A stretch of 64,000 bases of DNA from an uncultured Chitinophaga sp. (GCF_946479755.1 NZ_CAMLHC010000035.1:16413-80412), one strand, 5' to 3'. Shown: positions 15,973-25,816, counted from the stretch's first letter. Notes: generated by a model not told the origin, from the sequence alone. Program-made: numbers and translations.

Positions 15973-18900
15973 ATGAGCACTTCCATATTGAAAAGCCTTG
16001 CTGCTGCTTTATTGCTGGCGCTGGCTCCCTGCCTGATCTATGCCCAGGAAGGAATGCCGGCCACGGTACGTCCCTGCGGCACTGACCTTTTACTACAGCA
16101 ATGGCGGCAGAACCCGTCTTTTCTCGCGCGGGAACAGGCTATCAACCAGGCCTTGCTGCAGCGTCATTACGTAACAGTGCCGGGTGCGCCGGCGGCAGAT
16201 CCTGCCATCATCACCCTGCCGGTAGTGGTGCATATCCTGAACGAAAACCTCAACGCCTATACGGACCTGGACGTGGCCAGTGCCATTCAGCAGCTGAATG
16301 ACGCATATGGCGCCACCGGGGCTTTTACCGGTGGCCGTACAGATACCAAAATCCGCTTCTGCCTCGCCAGGACGGCTCCCGATGGCGGGCGCACCAGCGG
16401 TATCGTCCGCAGTTACTCCTATCTGAATGATTTTGACGTTGACATGGAAGGAGGAGAAGTGACAGACATGGGAGCGTGGGACCGTAGCCGTTATGTTAAC
16501 ATCTGGGTGGTATCCTCCATCCGCTCCGACTACATGCAGGACTTCAGCTGCGGCAAATGGAGCCGGCTGACCATGGGTGGTTATGCCAGCGCCGGTGGCG
16601 ATATTGTGGTCGCCGGGCTGGGCGTAGGCGTGCTGGCCCACGAAATGGGGCACTACCTCAGCCTGTTGCATACTTTTGCGGCGCGTGACTGTAAAAACAA
16701 CGACTGTCTCACCGATGGCGACATGGTCTGTGATACCCCGCCCGAAAAAACCATCACCGGCGGCTACGCCTGTAATGCCCCGCAGAACTCCTGCAGCTCG
16801 GATACCCTGTCCGGCTTCACCGTCGACGTGCCCGACCTGCCGGACAATTTCATGGACTATGGCCAGGGCACCGGCTGCATCCTGGGCTTCACGCCGGGAC
16901 AAACGGAGCGCATGCGCAACTTCATCGCAGCAGCGCTGCCGCTGATGCAGGCCAGTACTGTCTGTAACGATCCGTGCGCCGGTACGGTGACCGCCGCCTT
17001 CACCCGCGACATCGCCTATCCCGTGGTAGGAGAGGTGGTGACCTTTACCGCTGCTGTAACCGCGGGACAGTCCGTACAATGGCTGGTAGACGGCGCACCT
17101 GCAGGAACAGGCGTTACCCTGGCGCTGCCGGTCACCACACAGAAAACCTATCAGCTGGCGCTGCGTGTAACCGATAACGTGACCGGCTGCCAGGCTTCCA
17201 CAACAGACGCCATGCCGGTGAGCTGCGGTGTAGTGGCACGCTTCTATCCCGATAAACGCAAGATCGCTTCCAAACTGGGCATACAGACAGACCACGTGGT
17301 ATTTACCAACCGGTCCCGTAACGCTACTGCCTGGAAATGGCTGGTCAGCAACGATAAAGGCATGACCGAAACCGTGGTGAGCACGAACGAGCAGCTGGAC
17401 TATGTGTTTAACACACCCGGTAACTATAAGGTACGGCTATACGCTACCGACGGACACTGCGAAGACTATACGAACCCGGTGACGATCGTTGTGGATGATC
17501 CCACCGCTGACGGCGTGGTGTACGTGTCTGCCGTAGAATGTTATCAGCAGAACAAGCTGCGGGTGAAACTCTATTTCGAAAACAAAGGATACCAGACTAT
17601 CCCTAAAAATACCCCTGTCTCTTTTTATGACGATGATCCGCGGCTGGGCAAAGGCAAACGGCTAGGCACCCCTTTCCTGCTGCCGGCAGACCTGCCCGGC
17701 AAATGCGTATCGGTACTATATACTACCATTGTGGACGCTGGTCGTGAAGGCACCGACACATTGGTGACGGTGATGAACGATAACGGCACTGTTTTTCCCG
17801 TGGTGCTGCCCAATACCGGTGTCGAAGAAAGTAACTACGGCAACAACTTCAGTTTTAAGAAAGGTTTCCGCTTTCATGTGTCCCTCGCGCCGGGCGACTA
17901 TACGCTTACGCCACAGCAGCAGCTGGTACTGAAGCCCTCTTCCCGGGGAGGTGCTATCACCAGCGCGGTATGGGAAACATCCCCGTACCTGGATTGCAGC
18001 ACCTGCATCAATGCTACTTTTACCGCACCCTATCGCCAGGACACGGTGACGACCGTGAAGGTGCGCGGTTATACACAATACGCCTGTTACGCCGATACCA
18101 TGGCCACCTTGCACATCCCGCCGGTAGACGATTATACCGTAAAGCTGGACCAGGTGACCTGTTCCCGTGGTGATAGTCTCCATGTAGATTTTTCCCTGTG
18201 CAATGCCTATGCTGCCGGTAACATCCCCGCAACGCTACAGGTTGATTTTTACGATCGCGCACCTGGAGATCCCGCCGCTGTAAAACTGGGCAACACTTTC
18301 CTGACACCGATGGGCTCTGCGGGTGCCTGCAGTAGCTACGGGCAGTATCTTCGGAATACGGCCACCGGGCAGGTGGTAGCGGTGGTGAATAAAGACCACC
18401 GGCCTTTCCCGCCCGCCACCGGGTTGAATGAAGCAGATTATACCAACAACACCCATACGCTGGGTTATGTGCCGCCGGTGTTGACGGTCTTCCCGCAGGA
18501 CACGACTGTATTCCGCAAGGCGCCTTTTCATTTTTATTACCGTGTCAACGGCTTCGATCCGGTTAATATCCGCTGGGATAACAGCGACGCTTATACGATG
18601 GACTGCCATAACTGTCCTGCGCCTTCCGTGCGGATGCTGGACAGCAGCCGGATAGCGGTCACGTTGACAAACCGTTACGGCTGTGTGCTAACAGGAGAGG
18701 AGTACGTGCACCTTGTTCCGCCGGACCTGACCCTCAGTTTATTATCGGCGCGCTGTTATGATAATGAGCATATCCTCGTGAAGTTTAAGGTATGTGTGGC
18801 CAACGGTTACGACAGCATCTTCCGGAAGATACCGGTCTCTTTTTACAATGGGGATCCCGGTAATGAGCGTACGAAAACACTGGGCCCGCTGTTTTATACG

Positions 18901-19590
18901 CCTGCGCCGCAGGAGGGCGACTGCCGCGAGTTCACCCATGTGGTCAGCGCTCCCGGTACGGCTGAAGTGGTGGCGATGGTCAATGACAAAAGCGGCTTTG
19001 TATGGCAGGAAACGGATTATACCAATAACCGGAGCGTGCTGGGTTATGAACCGTTTGCCATTCGCGCCACGCCGGTGCTGATATCGCTGCCGAGACCGGC
19101 CAGCGTGCCGTTGCGCACAACGGTGACCGGCGGTCCCGCTGCTTCGTATGCCTGGTCGCCCCAGTCGGGCCTGTCCTGTGTAACCTGTCCATACCCGGTG
19201 GCAGCTGCTACTTCCTCCATGCGTTATATCGTGACAGCCAGGAATGACTACTGGTGTACAGATACGGCGGGTGTGCAGATACAGACGTTCGTCAATGCAG
19301 GCATCAGTATGCCGAATGCTTTTTCGCCCAATGGCGACGGGCTGAATGATTTCTTCTATGTAATTGGCAGCTGGGATATCCGGCAGGTAAGGAATTTGTC
19401 GGTGTTTAACCGTTCCGGTAATAAGGTGTTTGAGGCGGTGAACACGCCGGCCAACGACCGTGCGTACGGTTGGGACGGTATGGTAAAAGGGCAGAAGGCC
19501 GATATGGGCACCTATGTTTATTTTGCTACGGTCGAATACATCGACGGTACTGTGAAACTGATTAAAGGCGCGGTGACGCTTCTGCGGTAA
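15973..19590 (+). CDS. Secreted M43 (pappalysin-like) zinc metalloprotease with CARDB-like repeats and T9SS type B sorting domain
   Basis: ATG 15973 gives 1205 residues with signal peptide ending at LIYAQ. The M43 catalytic domain spans about residues 60-320, with zinc motif HEMGHYLSLLH at 223-233 (HExxHxxxxxH) and Met-turn in NFMDYG; several cysteine pairs surround it. PKD-like modules follow (about 330-510). Then come three copies of a two-part unit, each a CARDB-like domain with the pattern VSFYDDDP / VDFYDRAP / VSFYNGDP and ending in a YTNN-type motif, each followed by an Ig-like domain carrying a CxxC. The last 90 residues (AFSPNGDGLNDFF to the end) are the CHU_C type B sorting domain for type IX secretion and surface attachment. 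Role: extracellular protein cleavage; substrate unknown. Confidence 0.9.
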   Translation: MSTSILKSLAAALLLALAPCLIYAQEGMPATVRPCGTDLLLQQWRQNPSFLAREQAINQALLQRHYVTVPGAPAADPAIITLPVVVHILNENLNAYTDLDVASAIQQLNDAYGATGAFTGGRTDTKIRFCLARTAPDGGRTSGIVRSYSYLNDFDVDMEGGEVTDMGAWDRSRYVNIWVVSSIRSDYMQDFSCGKWSRLTMGGYASAGGDIVVAGLGVGVLAHEMGHYLSLLHTFAARDCKNNDCLTDGDMVCDTPPEKTITGGYACNAPQNSCSSDTLSGFTVDVPDLPDNFMDYGQGTGCILGFTPGQTERMRNFIAAALPLMQASTVCNDPCAGTVTAAFTRDIAYPVVGEVVTFTAAVTAGQSVQWLVDGAPAGTGVTLALPVTTQKTYQLALRVTDNVTGCQASTTDAMPVSCGVVARFYPDKRKIASKLGIQTDHVVFTNRSRNATAWKWLVSNDKGMTETVVSTNEQLDYVFNTPGNYKVRLYATDGHCEDYTNPVTIVVDDPTADGVVYVSAVECYQQNKLRVKLYFENKGYQTIPKNTPVSFYDDDPRLGKGKRLGTPFLLPADLPGKCVSVLYTTIVDAGREGTDTLVTVMNDNGTVFPVVLPNTGVEESNYGNNFSFKKGFRFHVSLAPGDYTLTPQQQLVLKPSSRGGAITSAVWETSPYLDCSTCINATFTAPYRQDTVTTVKVRGYTQYACYADTMATLHIPPVDDYTVKLDQVTCSRGDSLHVDFSLCNAYAAGNIPATLQVDFYDRAPGDPAAVKLGNTFLTPMGSAGACSSYGQYLRNTATGQVVAVVNKDHRPFPPATGLNEADYTNNTHTLGYVPPVLTVFPQDTTVFRKAPFHFYYRVNGFDPVNIRWDNSDAYTMDCHNCPAPSVRMLDSSRIAVTLTNRYGCVLTGEEYVHLVPPDLTLSLLSARCYDNEHILVKFKVCVANGYDSIFRKIPVSFYNGDPGNERTKTLGPLFYTPAPQEGDCREFTHVVSAPGTAEVVAMVNDKSGFVWQETDYTNNRSVLGYEPFAIRATPVLISLPRPASVPLRTTVTGGPAASYAWSPQSGLSCVTCPYPVAAATSSMRYIVTARNDYWCTDTAGVQIQTFVNAGISMPNAFSPNGDGLNDFFYVIGSWDIRQVRNLSVFNRSGNKVFEAVNTPANDRAYGWDGMVKGQKADMGTYVYFATVEYIDGTVKLIKGAVTLLR

Positions 19591-19610
19591 ACGAGGAACT
19601 TGTTATAAAA

Positions 19611-19651
19611 AAGAAAACCGGCTCGCAGTGAAGAGCCGGTTTCTTTTTTTT
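19611..19651. terminator. Two-way terminator between protease and CoA-transferase genes
   Basis: AACCGGCTC and GAGCCGGTT (19616-19641) form a 9-bp stem with an 8-base loop, flanked by an A-run on the left and T-run on the right, so it serves both converging genes. Confidence 0.88.
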
Positions 19652-19667
19652 CATCCTTGCACACACA

Positions 19668-21170
19668 CTATACATGAACAGTTTTAAGCATGGTCCCGTT
19701 TTCGATAAAGCGGCTATGCCAGCTAAGGGCCTCCTGCAGCAGGTGGGGCGTGTGGCCTCCGCGGCTGCAGGCGTTGGTAAAATAGTTGTTCAGTTCGTCT
19801 TTGTAGCTGGCATGCGCGCATTTGGATATGATCAGTCTTGCCCGTTCCCGGGGCGCGAGTCCCCGTAAATCGGCCAGACCGTTCTCCGTTACTATAATGT
19901 CAACATCATGTTCAGTATTGTCTATATGAGAAGCCATTGGAACAATGTGCGAAATACCGCCGGCTTTGGAAGATGACTGTGTTACGAATATGCCCAGGTA
20001 GGCGTTGCGGGCAAAATCATTGGAGCCGCCGATACCGTTCATCATGGCGGTGCCGCCGATGTGAGTGGAATTGACGTTGCCGTAGATGTCGCATTCGATG
20101 GCCGTATTGATACTGATGACGCCCAGGCGGCGGATCACTTCTGCCGCGTTGCTGATATCCTGCGGCCGCAGAACGATATGCGGCTTATATTTTTCGAAGT
20201 TGCTGAACACCCTGTTGTAGCAAGCCTGGGAGACGGTGATGGAAGAGGCCGAAGCCATTTCCAGTTTCCCGGCATCGATCAGGTTGAAGGCGCTGTCCTG
20301 TATCACTTCCGAGTACATGGTGAGGTGATGGAAGTGGCCGTCCATAAAACCTTCCATGACGGCGTTGGCGACTTTGCCGATACCGGATTGAAGCGGCCGG
20401 AGTGACTGCGGCAGACGGCCTTTGCTGATTTCATGGGAAAAGAAATCCAGCAGGTGGGCAGCGATGGCCGTGGTTTTTTCGTCCCTTTCGTTGATAGAGG
20501 CGGGGCTGTCGGTCGTGGTGGTGAGTACTACCGCCACAATTTTTTTCGGGTCTACCGGGATGGACGGCCGCCCGATGCGTGCGCCCGCTGTCGTGATCGG
20601 GATGATTTGTTTTTCCGGCCATATACCGGCGGCGAAAATATCGTGTACGCCGTATAGCGAGAGGGGCACAGAGAGATTGATCTCAACGATGATCCTGTCG
20701 GCAGCGGCGGCAAAAGCGGCGGAGTTGCCTACAGAAGTGGTAGGCACGATGCTGCCGTCTTCTTCAATCAGCAGGGCTTCGATCACGGCGATGTCCAGGC
20801 GGGGAATGATTTTTTCTTCCACGAGGGTGGCGCTTTCACCGAGGTGCTGATCGGTAAACAGCACTGCGCCGCTGTTGATTTTTTTACGTAATGCAGGATC
20901 TACCTGGAACGGCATGCGTTTGTACAGGATGCCTGCTTCAGCCAGGGCCCCGTCTGTGTCATGACCCAGTGAGGCACCTGTGAGCAGCGTTATTCTGAGA
21001 GGGTTAGCAGGAGCTGTTAATGCCAGTGCTTTTAATACCGCTTTGCTGTCGCCTGCCTTGGTAAAACCGCTGGAGGCTACGACCATCTGGTCTTTAAACA
21101 ACGTGGCGGCTTGTTCGGCGCTGGTGATCTTCTGTTGTAAATCTCTTCTCTTGATGCGTTCTTCGTACAT
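19668..21170 (-). CDS. Acetyl-CoA hydrolase / succinyl-CoA:acetate CoA-transferase family
   Basis: A 500-residue cytosolic enzyme of CoA-transferase family I (Cat1/Ach1/SCACT type). The active-site Glu that forms the glutamyl-CoA intermediate is in SINTAIECDIYGNVNSTH, and the CoA-binding loop is GIGGSNDFARNAY. It moves CoA between acetate and succinate, or hydrolyses acetyl-CoA, linking acetate metabolism to the TCA cycle. ATG 21170 (MYEERIKRRDLQ) is preferred over TTG 21194 because ATG agrees with the usual short N-terminus. It is a single-gene unit converging on the protease gene. Confidence 0.88.
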   Translation of the reverse strand: MYEERIKRRDLQQKITSAEQAATLFKDQMVVASSGFTKAGDSKAVLKALALTAPANPLRITLLTGASLGHDTDGALAEAGILYKRMPFQVDPALRKKINSGAVLFTDQHLGESATLVEEKIIPRLDIAVIEALLIEEDGSIVPTTSVGNSAAFAAAADRIIVEINLSVPLSLYGVHDIFAAGIWPEKQIIPITTAGARIGRPSIPVDPKKIVAVVLTTTTDSPASINERDEKTTAIAAHLLDFFSHEISKGRLPQSLRPLQSGIGKVANAVMEGFMDGHFHHLTMYSEVIQDSAFNLIDAGKLEMASASSITVSQACYNRVFSNFEKYKPHIVLRPQDISNAAEVIRRLGVISINTAIECDIYGNVNSTHIGGTAMMNGIGGSNDFARNAYLGIFVTQSSSKAGGISHIVPMASHIDNTEHDVDIIVTENGLADLRGLAPRERARLIISKCAHASYKDELNNYFTNACSRGGHTPHLLQEALSWHSRFIENGTMLKTVHV

Positions 21171-21364
21171 GGTGCAGGTATGTGGCAAAGGCAAATGTTG
21201 GTTGCGAATTGCGGATACAATATTAGGACGGTTTCTGGTGGCCGGTTAGTGTGTCCGGGACAAATTTTTATTCGTTCCGGCCAATCCGGTAGACAGTTTT
21301 TATCGTTATATTTATAGTAGATAGGCTGTCACTTCCATTTCCATCATTTAAATCCTCCTGCAAC

Positions 21365-21781
21365 ATGAAAAAAGTGTTTCTCCCCATGTTATGTGTATGG
21401 TTTTTTAGTGCAGCGTCTGTACAGGCGCAGAGTATATTGGACCAGGCGAAAAAAACGGCTGGTACTGTGCAGAATCCTTTGGCCAACTACGGTGGAGTGG
21501 CCAGCAGTATTTTGTCGAAACTGACGCCTGCCCTGGGGCTTACAGCGGTTCAGCAACCGAAGGTGACCGATCTGGTGACCGGTTTTCTGAAACAGAAAGC
21601 AGGTATTATGCCATTGCAACAGAGCAATCCTGCCGCTTATGCTTCCAAACTCAGTGGCCTTCAGGGCGGACTTTTCTCCAAGCTCAAACTGTTGTTGACT
21701 GCCGCGCAGTACACCAAATTCCTGGGTCTGAAGCCTAAGACCAATGATGTCGCCAATGTTTTGTCGCAGTTGTTCTACTAA
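21365..21781 (+). CDS. Small secreted protein of unknown function
   Basis: A 138-residue protein with signal peptide MKKVFLPMLCVWFFSA ending at VQAQ. The mature part is alanine, leucine and lysine rich and predicted helical, with no cysteines; LTPALGLTAVQQPKVTDLVTG resembles the heptad-like helices of DUF2780-type periplasmic proteins but the match is weak. It has its own TATATTTA -7-like box about 55 bases upstream and a strong terminator behind it. Function unknown; periplasmic location inferred. Confidence 0.65.
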   Translation: MKKVFLPMLCVWFFSAASVQAQSILDQAKKTAGTVQNPLANYGGVASSILSKLTPALGLTAVQQPKVTDLVTGFLKQKAGIMPLQQSNPAAYASKLSGLQGGLFSKLKLLLTAAQYTKFLGLKPKTNDVANVLSQLFY

Positions 21782-21807
21782 CCGAATGCATTCATTTTAT
21801 TCACAGA

Positions 21808-21841
21808 AAAGGTTTGCCGTTTAATGCGGCAAACCTTTTTT
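21808..21841 (+). terminator. Terminator after small secreted protein
   Basis: AGGTTTGCCG pairs with CGGCAAACCT around a 7-base loop, followed by T6. Confidence 0.88.
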
Positions 21842-21954
21842 ATGATACATGATAATCCTGCCGGCGATATCACCTGTGTGTCTGTATGCATATTACCGGT
21901 GTTTGTTACAGCAGGGGTTCATCCTATCATCTTCTTTATTATCTTCGCGACCCT

Positions 21955-23394
21955 ATGCCAAAACCAAAGAAGAAGATTCAGAAGAAGACGAAGAAGCAAT
22001 CGAATAATAGTTTAGTCGTAGCCGTTATACTGATCCTTGTCACCTTCGCTGTGACTACCTGTTCCCGGAAAATCGCCGGCAGAAAGGAAAAGGAACCTCC
22101 GCCAAAGACTGCTGCCCAATCGCACTCAAAGAAGAAAACCACCAAGTATCTCTTACAGGAGGATTTTGAAAAAGGCAGTAAAACCAATTATAATTCAGAA
22201 AGTGTGCATTTGTCCAGCGGCAGCTGGGAGTTTAAAGATGCTGTGACCGGCCGGCTGGAGGATGATCATAAAGCGGGTACGCAGGCATTGCGTATTCGTG
22301 ACAACGGGATGGCCACCATGGATTTTGATATAGCCGTGAAAGGCACGGTGACGGTTACACTGAAATATGCGCTTTACGGAAAAGATGAGGAAGGTTCGTG
22401 GGAGCTATGGGCGTCAGTGAACCGTGGCCAACGTTTTACCAAAGTCGGCAATACGGTGGAGGTTAGGTCCAACAGTTTGCAAACGGCCACTTTTACCGCT
22501 ACTACTTCTTCCACGATCCGGTTCCGGATACGGAAAACGGACAAACATGGAAGCCGTCTGAATTTTGACGCGATCAGGGTGAGTGCAGGCGGGAAGGAGA
22601 TGCCTGTGGTGAAACCGGGGAAAGGAGAGGAGGCTGTGCGGGGAGATGATGACAACCTGTTGTTGGGTAATCCCAGCAATGCTACGGCTGCGGTGGTGAT
22701 GGCCAACAATTACCTGATGGATAAAGGATATTATACGTTGTCTTACAACCGGGACAACGGAACACCGAACTGGGTGAGCTGGCATATTTCTTCCGGTGAT
22801 CTGGGGCGCATGGCGAGGGGTAATGATTTCCGGCCGGATGCAGATGTGCCGGAGGGTTGGTTCCAGGTGTCCCAGTTCAGCTACAATGGCAGCGGGTTTG
22901 ACCGGGGGCATAACTGTCCGTCGGGCGACCGTACCGCTTCGCGGGATGCCAATGAGGCTACTTTTCTGATGACCAATATGATCCCGCAGGCGCCTAACCA
23001 TAACCAGCATTTATGGTCCAACCTGGAGAACTACACCCGTTCGCTGGTGCGGGATGGCAATGAGGTGTATGTGATCATGGGTAATTACGGCAGTGGCGGA
23101 AAGGGTAGTAAGGGCATGTCTAAAAAGATCGGCAATAACCGGGTGAATGTACCGGCGAGGATCTGGAAAGTGATTGTGGTGCTGCCGGAAGGGAATAATG
23201 ACCTGAAGCGGGTTTCCCGGCAAACGCGGGTGATTGCCGTGAATACGCCCAACAACAATGACGTGAACACGAAGTGGTCAGCATATCTTACTTCTATCGA
23301 AGAAATAGAAAAAGCGACGGGTTATAAGCTGTTGTCCAATGTACCGGCTGCAGTGCGGGAGGAGTTGGTGAAGAAGATTGATACCGGCGATTGA
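21955..23394 (+). CDS. Membrane-anchored DNA/RNA non-specific endonuclease (NUC1 family)
   Basis: ATG 21955 gives 479 residues. A lysine-rich cytosolic head (MPKPKKKIQKKTKK) is followed by one transmembrane segment (about residues 20-40), so the rest faces the periplasm. Residues about 65-210 form a beta-sandwich-like region, perhaps a carbohydrate- or protein-binding module. The nuclease domain follows with FDRGHNCPSGDRT, the DRGH motif whose His is the general base, and FLMTNMIPQAPNHNQHLWSNLE, whose Asn binds magnesium. Such enzymes degrade DNA and RNA for nutrition or defence. No immunity-type gene is adjacent. It has a separate promoter region and no clear terminator. Confidence 0.87.
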   Translation: MPKPKKKIQKKTKKQSNNSLVVAVILILVTFAVTTCSRKIAGRKEKEPPPKTAAQSHSKKKTTKYLLQEDFEKGSKTNYNSESVHLSSGSWEFKDAVTGRLEDDHKAGTQALRIRDNGMATMDFDIAVKGTVTVTLKYALYGKDEEGSWELWASVNRGQRFTKVGNTVEVRSNSLQTATFTATTSSTIRFRIRKTDKHGSRLNFDAIRVSAGGKEMPVVKPGKGEEAVRGDDDNLLLGNPSNATAAVVMANNYLMDKGYYTLSYNRDNGTPNWVSWHISSGDLGRMARGNDFRPDADVPEGWFQVSQFSYNGSGFDRGHNCPSGDRTASRDANEATFLMTNMIPQAPNHNQHLWSNLENYTRSLVRDGNEVYVIMGNYGSGGKGSKGMSKKIGNNRVNVPARIWKVIVVLPEGNNDLKRVSRQTRVIAVNTPNNNDVNTKWSAYLTSIEEIEKATGYKLLSNVPAAVREELVKKIDTGD

Positions 23395-23889
23395 CGAGGT
23401 TAGCATGAAAGTTGCAGAGATGAACTTTTCCTGTAGTGGAAAACTGGTAGGCTTTGCAGGGTGAAAAATTATTATGTCATTGTAATAATTAATTATAAAT
23501 TGCATAAAATTGACATATTTTTAATAGCGTAAAGTTTTTTCACGGTAGAAGAATAAATGTAAAAAATACGCTAATTGTCATACAGTCCATATTAGTTATT
23601 TTTGCTTTATTGAAGAATTTAACCTTTTGTATTAATGTATGTGTAACATATGAAGACCTTAATTCGTTAGCTTACAATAGAGAATGACTGGTATTGTAAC
23701 GAGCGGGCGGAATGTGAAGCTGACATAAGACCTACAATTTTCGCTGATAGCAGCATCCATGTGCCCAATACCGCCGGGCAAGCGGGGAATGCAGCCGTAA
23801 TAAACAGCAGATGGCAGGCGTTATACCAGACAAGTATCAGTCGCGCGCGGTGAAACAAAAATTAAAAAATAATATAAGATTCAGATTAT
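23395..23889. other. Long intergenic region before glycosyltransferase
   Basis: About 500 bases without a convincing gene. ATTG (23574-23577), 19 bases and TATTTTTG (23597-23604) make a near-consensus plus-strand promoter almost 300 bases before the glycosyltransferase, so its message would carry a long leader. The first half is strongly AT-rich, the second half (about 23690-23850) is GC-rich. Only trivial ORFs are present. I recognise no riboswitch. Confidence 0.45.
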
Positions 23890-23901
23890 ATGGGTGATAG
23901 C

Positions 23902-24684
23902 ATGTCCGTGGCCTTATTAGTAACTACCTACAATTGGCCAGAAGCGTTAAAACTTGTTCTGGAGAGTGTGCTGCGGCAAACTGTTTTGCCGAACGAGGTG
24001 ATTATCGCGGATGATGGTTCAGGCGACACTACCAGATATATAATTGATGCGTTCAAGCGGAGTACTACTATTCCGGTGAAACATTTCTGGCATCCGGATG
24101 AAGGTTTCAGGAAGACCATTATCATCAACCAGGCCATTACCGGAACAGAGTCTGATTATATTATTCAGATAGACGGGGATATTGTGTTGCACGAGAATTT
24201 CATCAAAGACCACATCAGTGAAGCGGAGGAGGGGTATTATATCCGCGGCAGCCGTGTGCTGTTGCCGGAAGACAAGACCCGTTATTTTCTGCGTTCCGGC
24301 GAGTTCGAGAATGTGACTGCCTTTGACCGCGGTGTGAAAAACCGCTTCAATGCGCTGCGTATTCCGTTTCTGGCGCCGTTACTGATCAAGAAGAGCAAGC
24401 GTTCCCGTAATCTTATCGGTGCTAATTGCGCGTTCTGGAAAAAGGATTTCCTGCGTGTGAACGGATACAATAATGAGTTGAAAGGGTGGGGCCATGAAGA
24501 TATTGAGCTGGCTGCCCGTTTTATTAACTCCGGCCTTAGCCAGAAAAAGGTAAAGATGAAGGCTGTTTGTTATCATCTGCATCATCCCTTCAATGACCGG
24601 GTGCATGAAAATGTCAATTACAGGGTTTACCTGGATACGTTAAAAAGAGGCATTACCTACTGTACAAACGGCTACCACCACTAA
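23902..24684 (+). CDS. Glycosyltransferase family 2 with galactosyltransferase-type C-terminus
   Basis: About 260 residues from ATG 23902 (an upstream ATG at 23890 is possible). The GT-A fold starts at SVALLVTTYNWPEALKLVL; IIADDGSGD and IQIDGDIV carry the acidic residues that bind the sugar nucleotide and metal. The C-terminal segment GANCAFWKKDFLRVNGYN with GWGHEDIELAARF is the Glyco_transf_7C pattern seen in LPS and capsule transferases. It acts on the cytosolic side in surface polysaccharide synthesis; donor and acceptor are unknown. Its 3' end overlaps the converging minus-strand transferase by 45 bases. Confidence 0.87.
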   Translation: MSVALLVTTYNWPEALKLVLESVLRQTVLPNEVIIADDGSGDTTRYIIDAFKRSTTIPVKHFWHPDEGFRKTIIINQAITGTESDYIIQIDGDIVLHENFIKDHISEAEEGYYIRGSRVLLPEDKTRYFLRSGEFENVTAFDRGVKNRFNALRIPFLAPLLIKKSKRSRNLIGANCAFWKKDFLRVNGYNNELKGWGHEDIELAARFINSGLSQKKVKMKAVCYHLHHPFNDRVHENVNYRVYLDTLKRGITYCTNGYHH

Positions 24685-25764
24685 TATCACCAACAACAGG
24701 GTTTTTACGATCTTCCACCGGTTAGTGCGGAAAGAGCTGGGATTTTCTTTGATGAAGCCCATATCGATCCTTTTCGCGAACCCTCCCGGGCGGCCGCCCA
24801 TGATGGCGTCGTACAGATAGCCCGCTTCCCAGCAATTTTTTACCCACATCAGTTGAAAGGCTACGGCAGGTGAACCTGTTTTGCCTACGCTGATCGCCTT
24901 GAACCAGTTGGTCAGGTATTCGGCCAGCGGAACAGCCGCCATCAGGCATGCCCATATTTTGAGGGTGCCTGTGAACAGGGCTACCGGAAAGAGGAACAGC
25001 AGCAGCAGCAGGGTTTCCAGCGTATTGGTAAAATCGCGGTAGGTATATCTTTTTTCCGGTTCCTTATGGGCCAGTTGATTAGCAGCGATCCCATAGCGGA
25101 ACATCCGCCGGGTCTGCATAGCGCCGTTATCATGCCAGGGGTGCGTGACCGCAGCACCGGGCACGGACTGGTATTTTTCATTGAATTGCAGCCAGTGGCG
25201 CACAAAAAAGTCTACGTCTTCCCCGCCTGCTTTCAGGTTGGTATCAAATAGCGCCGGGTCAAGTTTCTCCCGGTTAATCATCATATTGGTGGTAGGCGCC
25301 CAGGTGATCTCCGGGTAATACAGCGCCAGTTTAAAATGATGTACGGAACCGTTTATTTCCAGTGCGCGGGTGGCGGCGTTGATGGCTTCCGGGAAATAAG
25401 TAACCCCTGCAAAGCCCAGTGCGCGGTTGTTTTGGGCGATGGCTGCCGCATATGCCTTCAGAAGGTTGGGTTGCGGTACGATATCGTCATCCAGCAGAAG
25501 GACCCACTTCGCGTGTCCCGCCCGTATGCCTTTGTTGCGCGTGCCGGAGAAGCCCAGGTTCACTTCGTTGACCAGCAGGTGAATTTCGCCTGCCTCGTGC
25601 AGTTCTTTTAGTTTTTCCGGAATGACAGCAGCGGGGTTGTCGGCCACGATATAGGTATTTACCTCGAAGCCGGCGGGTTTTTCCAGCCGGATAATATTGA
25701 GCAGCAGTGCTTCCGTCAGCCGGAACGAAGGCACTACAATATCGATAGCATTGGGTTTAATCAT
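24640..25764 (-). CDS. Glycosyltransferase family 2, membrane-associated
   Basis: A 374-residue GT2 enzyme. The N-terminal GT-A domain has IDIVVPSFRLTEALLLNI, VNLGFSGTRNKGI and WVLLLDDDIVPQPN (DxD-like). After the catalytic half come two or three hydrophobic segments (LLLLLFLFPVALFTGTLKI, and a final one at LLLVILVVVAVC), indicating attachment to the inner membrane. It lies 52 bases downstream of the MsbA-like exporter on the same strand, so the two are probably one operon for envelope glycoconjugate assembly. It overlaps the converging GT2 gene by 45 bases. Confidence 0.86.
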   Translation of the reverse strand: MIKPNAIDIVVPSFRLTEALLLNIIRLEKPAGFEVNTYIVADNPAAVIPEKLKELHEAGEIHLLVNEVNLGFSGTRNKGIRAGHAKWVLLLDDDIVPQPNLLKAYAAAIAQNNRALGFAGVTYFPEAINAATRALEINGSVHHFKLALYYPEITWAPTTNMMINREKLDPALFDTNLKAGGEDVDFFVRHWLQFNEKYQSVPGAAVTHPWHDNGAMQTRRMFRYGIAANQLAHKEPEKRYTYRDFTNTLETLLLLLFLFPVALFTGTLKIWACLMAAVPLAEYLTNWFKAISVGKTGSPAVAFQLMWVKNCWEAGYLYDAIMGGRPGGFAKRIDMGFIKENPSSFRTNRWKIVKTLLLVILVVVAVCTVGNASF

Positions 25765-25816
25765 GACCGTAAATATACATACAGTTATAATAATATATAG
25801 ATTATTGTTAATCTAT

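Noticed and set aside
23667..23858. Small minus-strand ORF in the gap before the glycosyltransferase
   Set aside because: No promoter, no domain, and it covers the predicted leader of the plus-strand gene.
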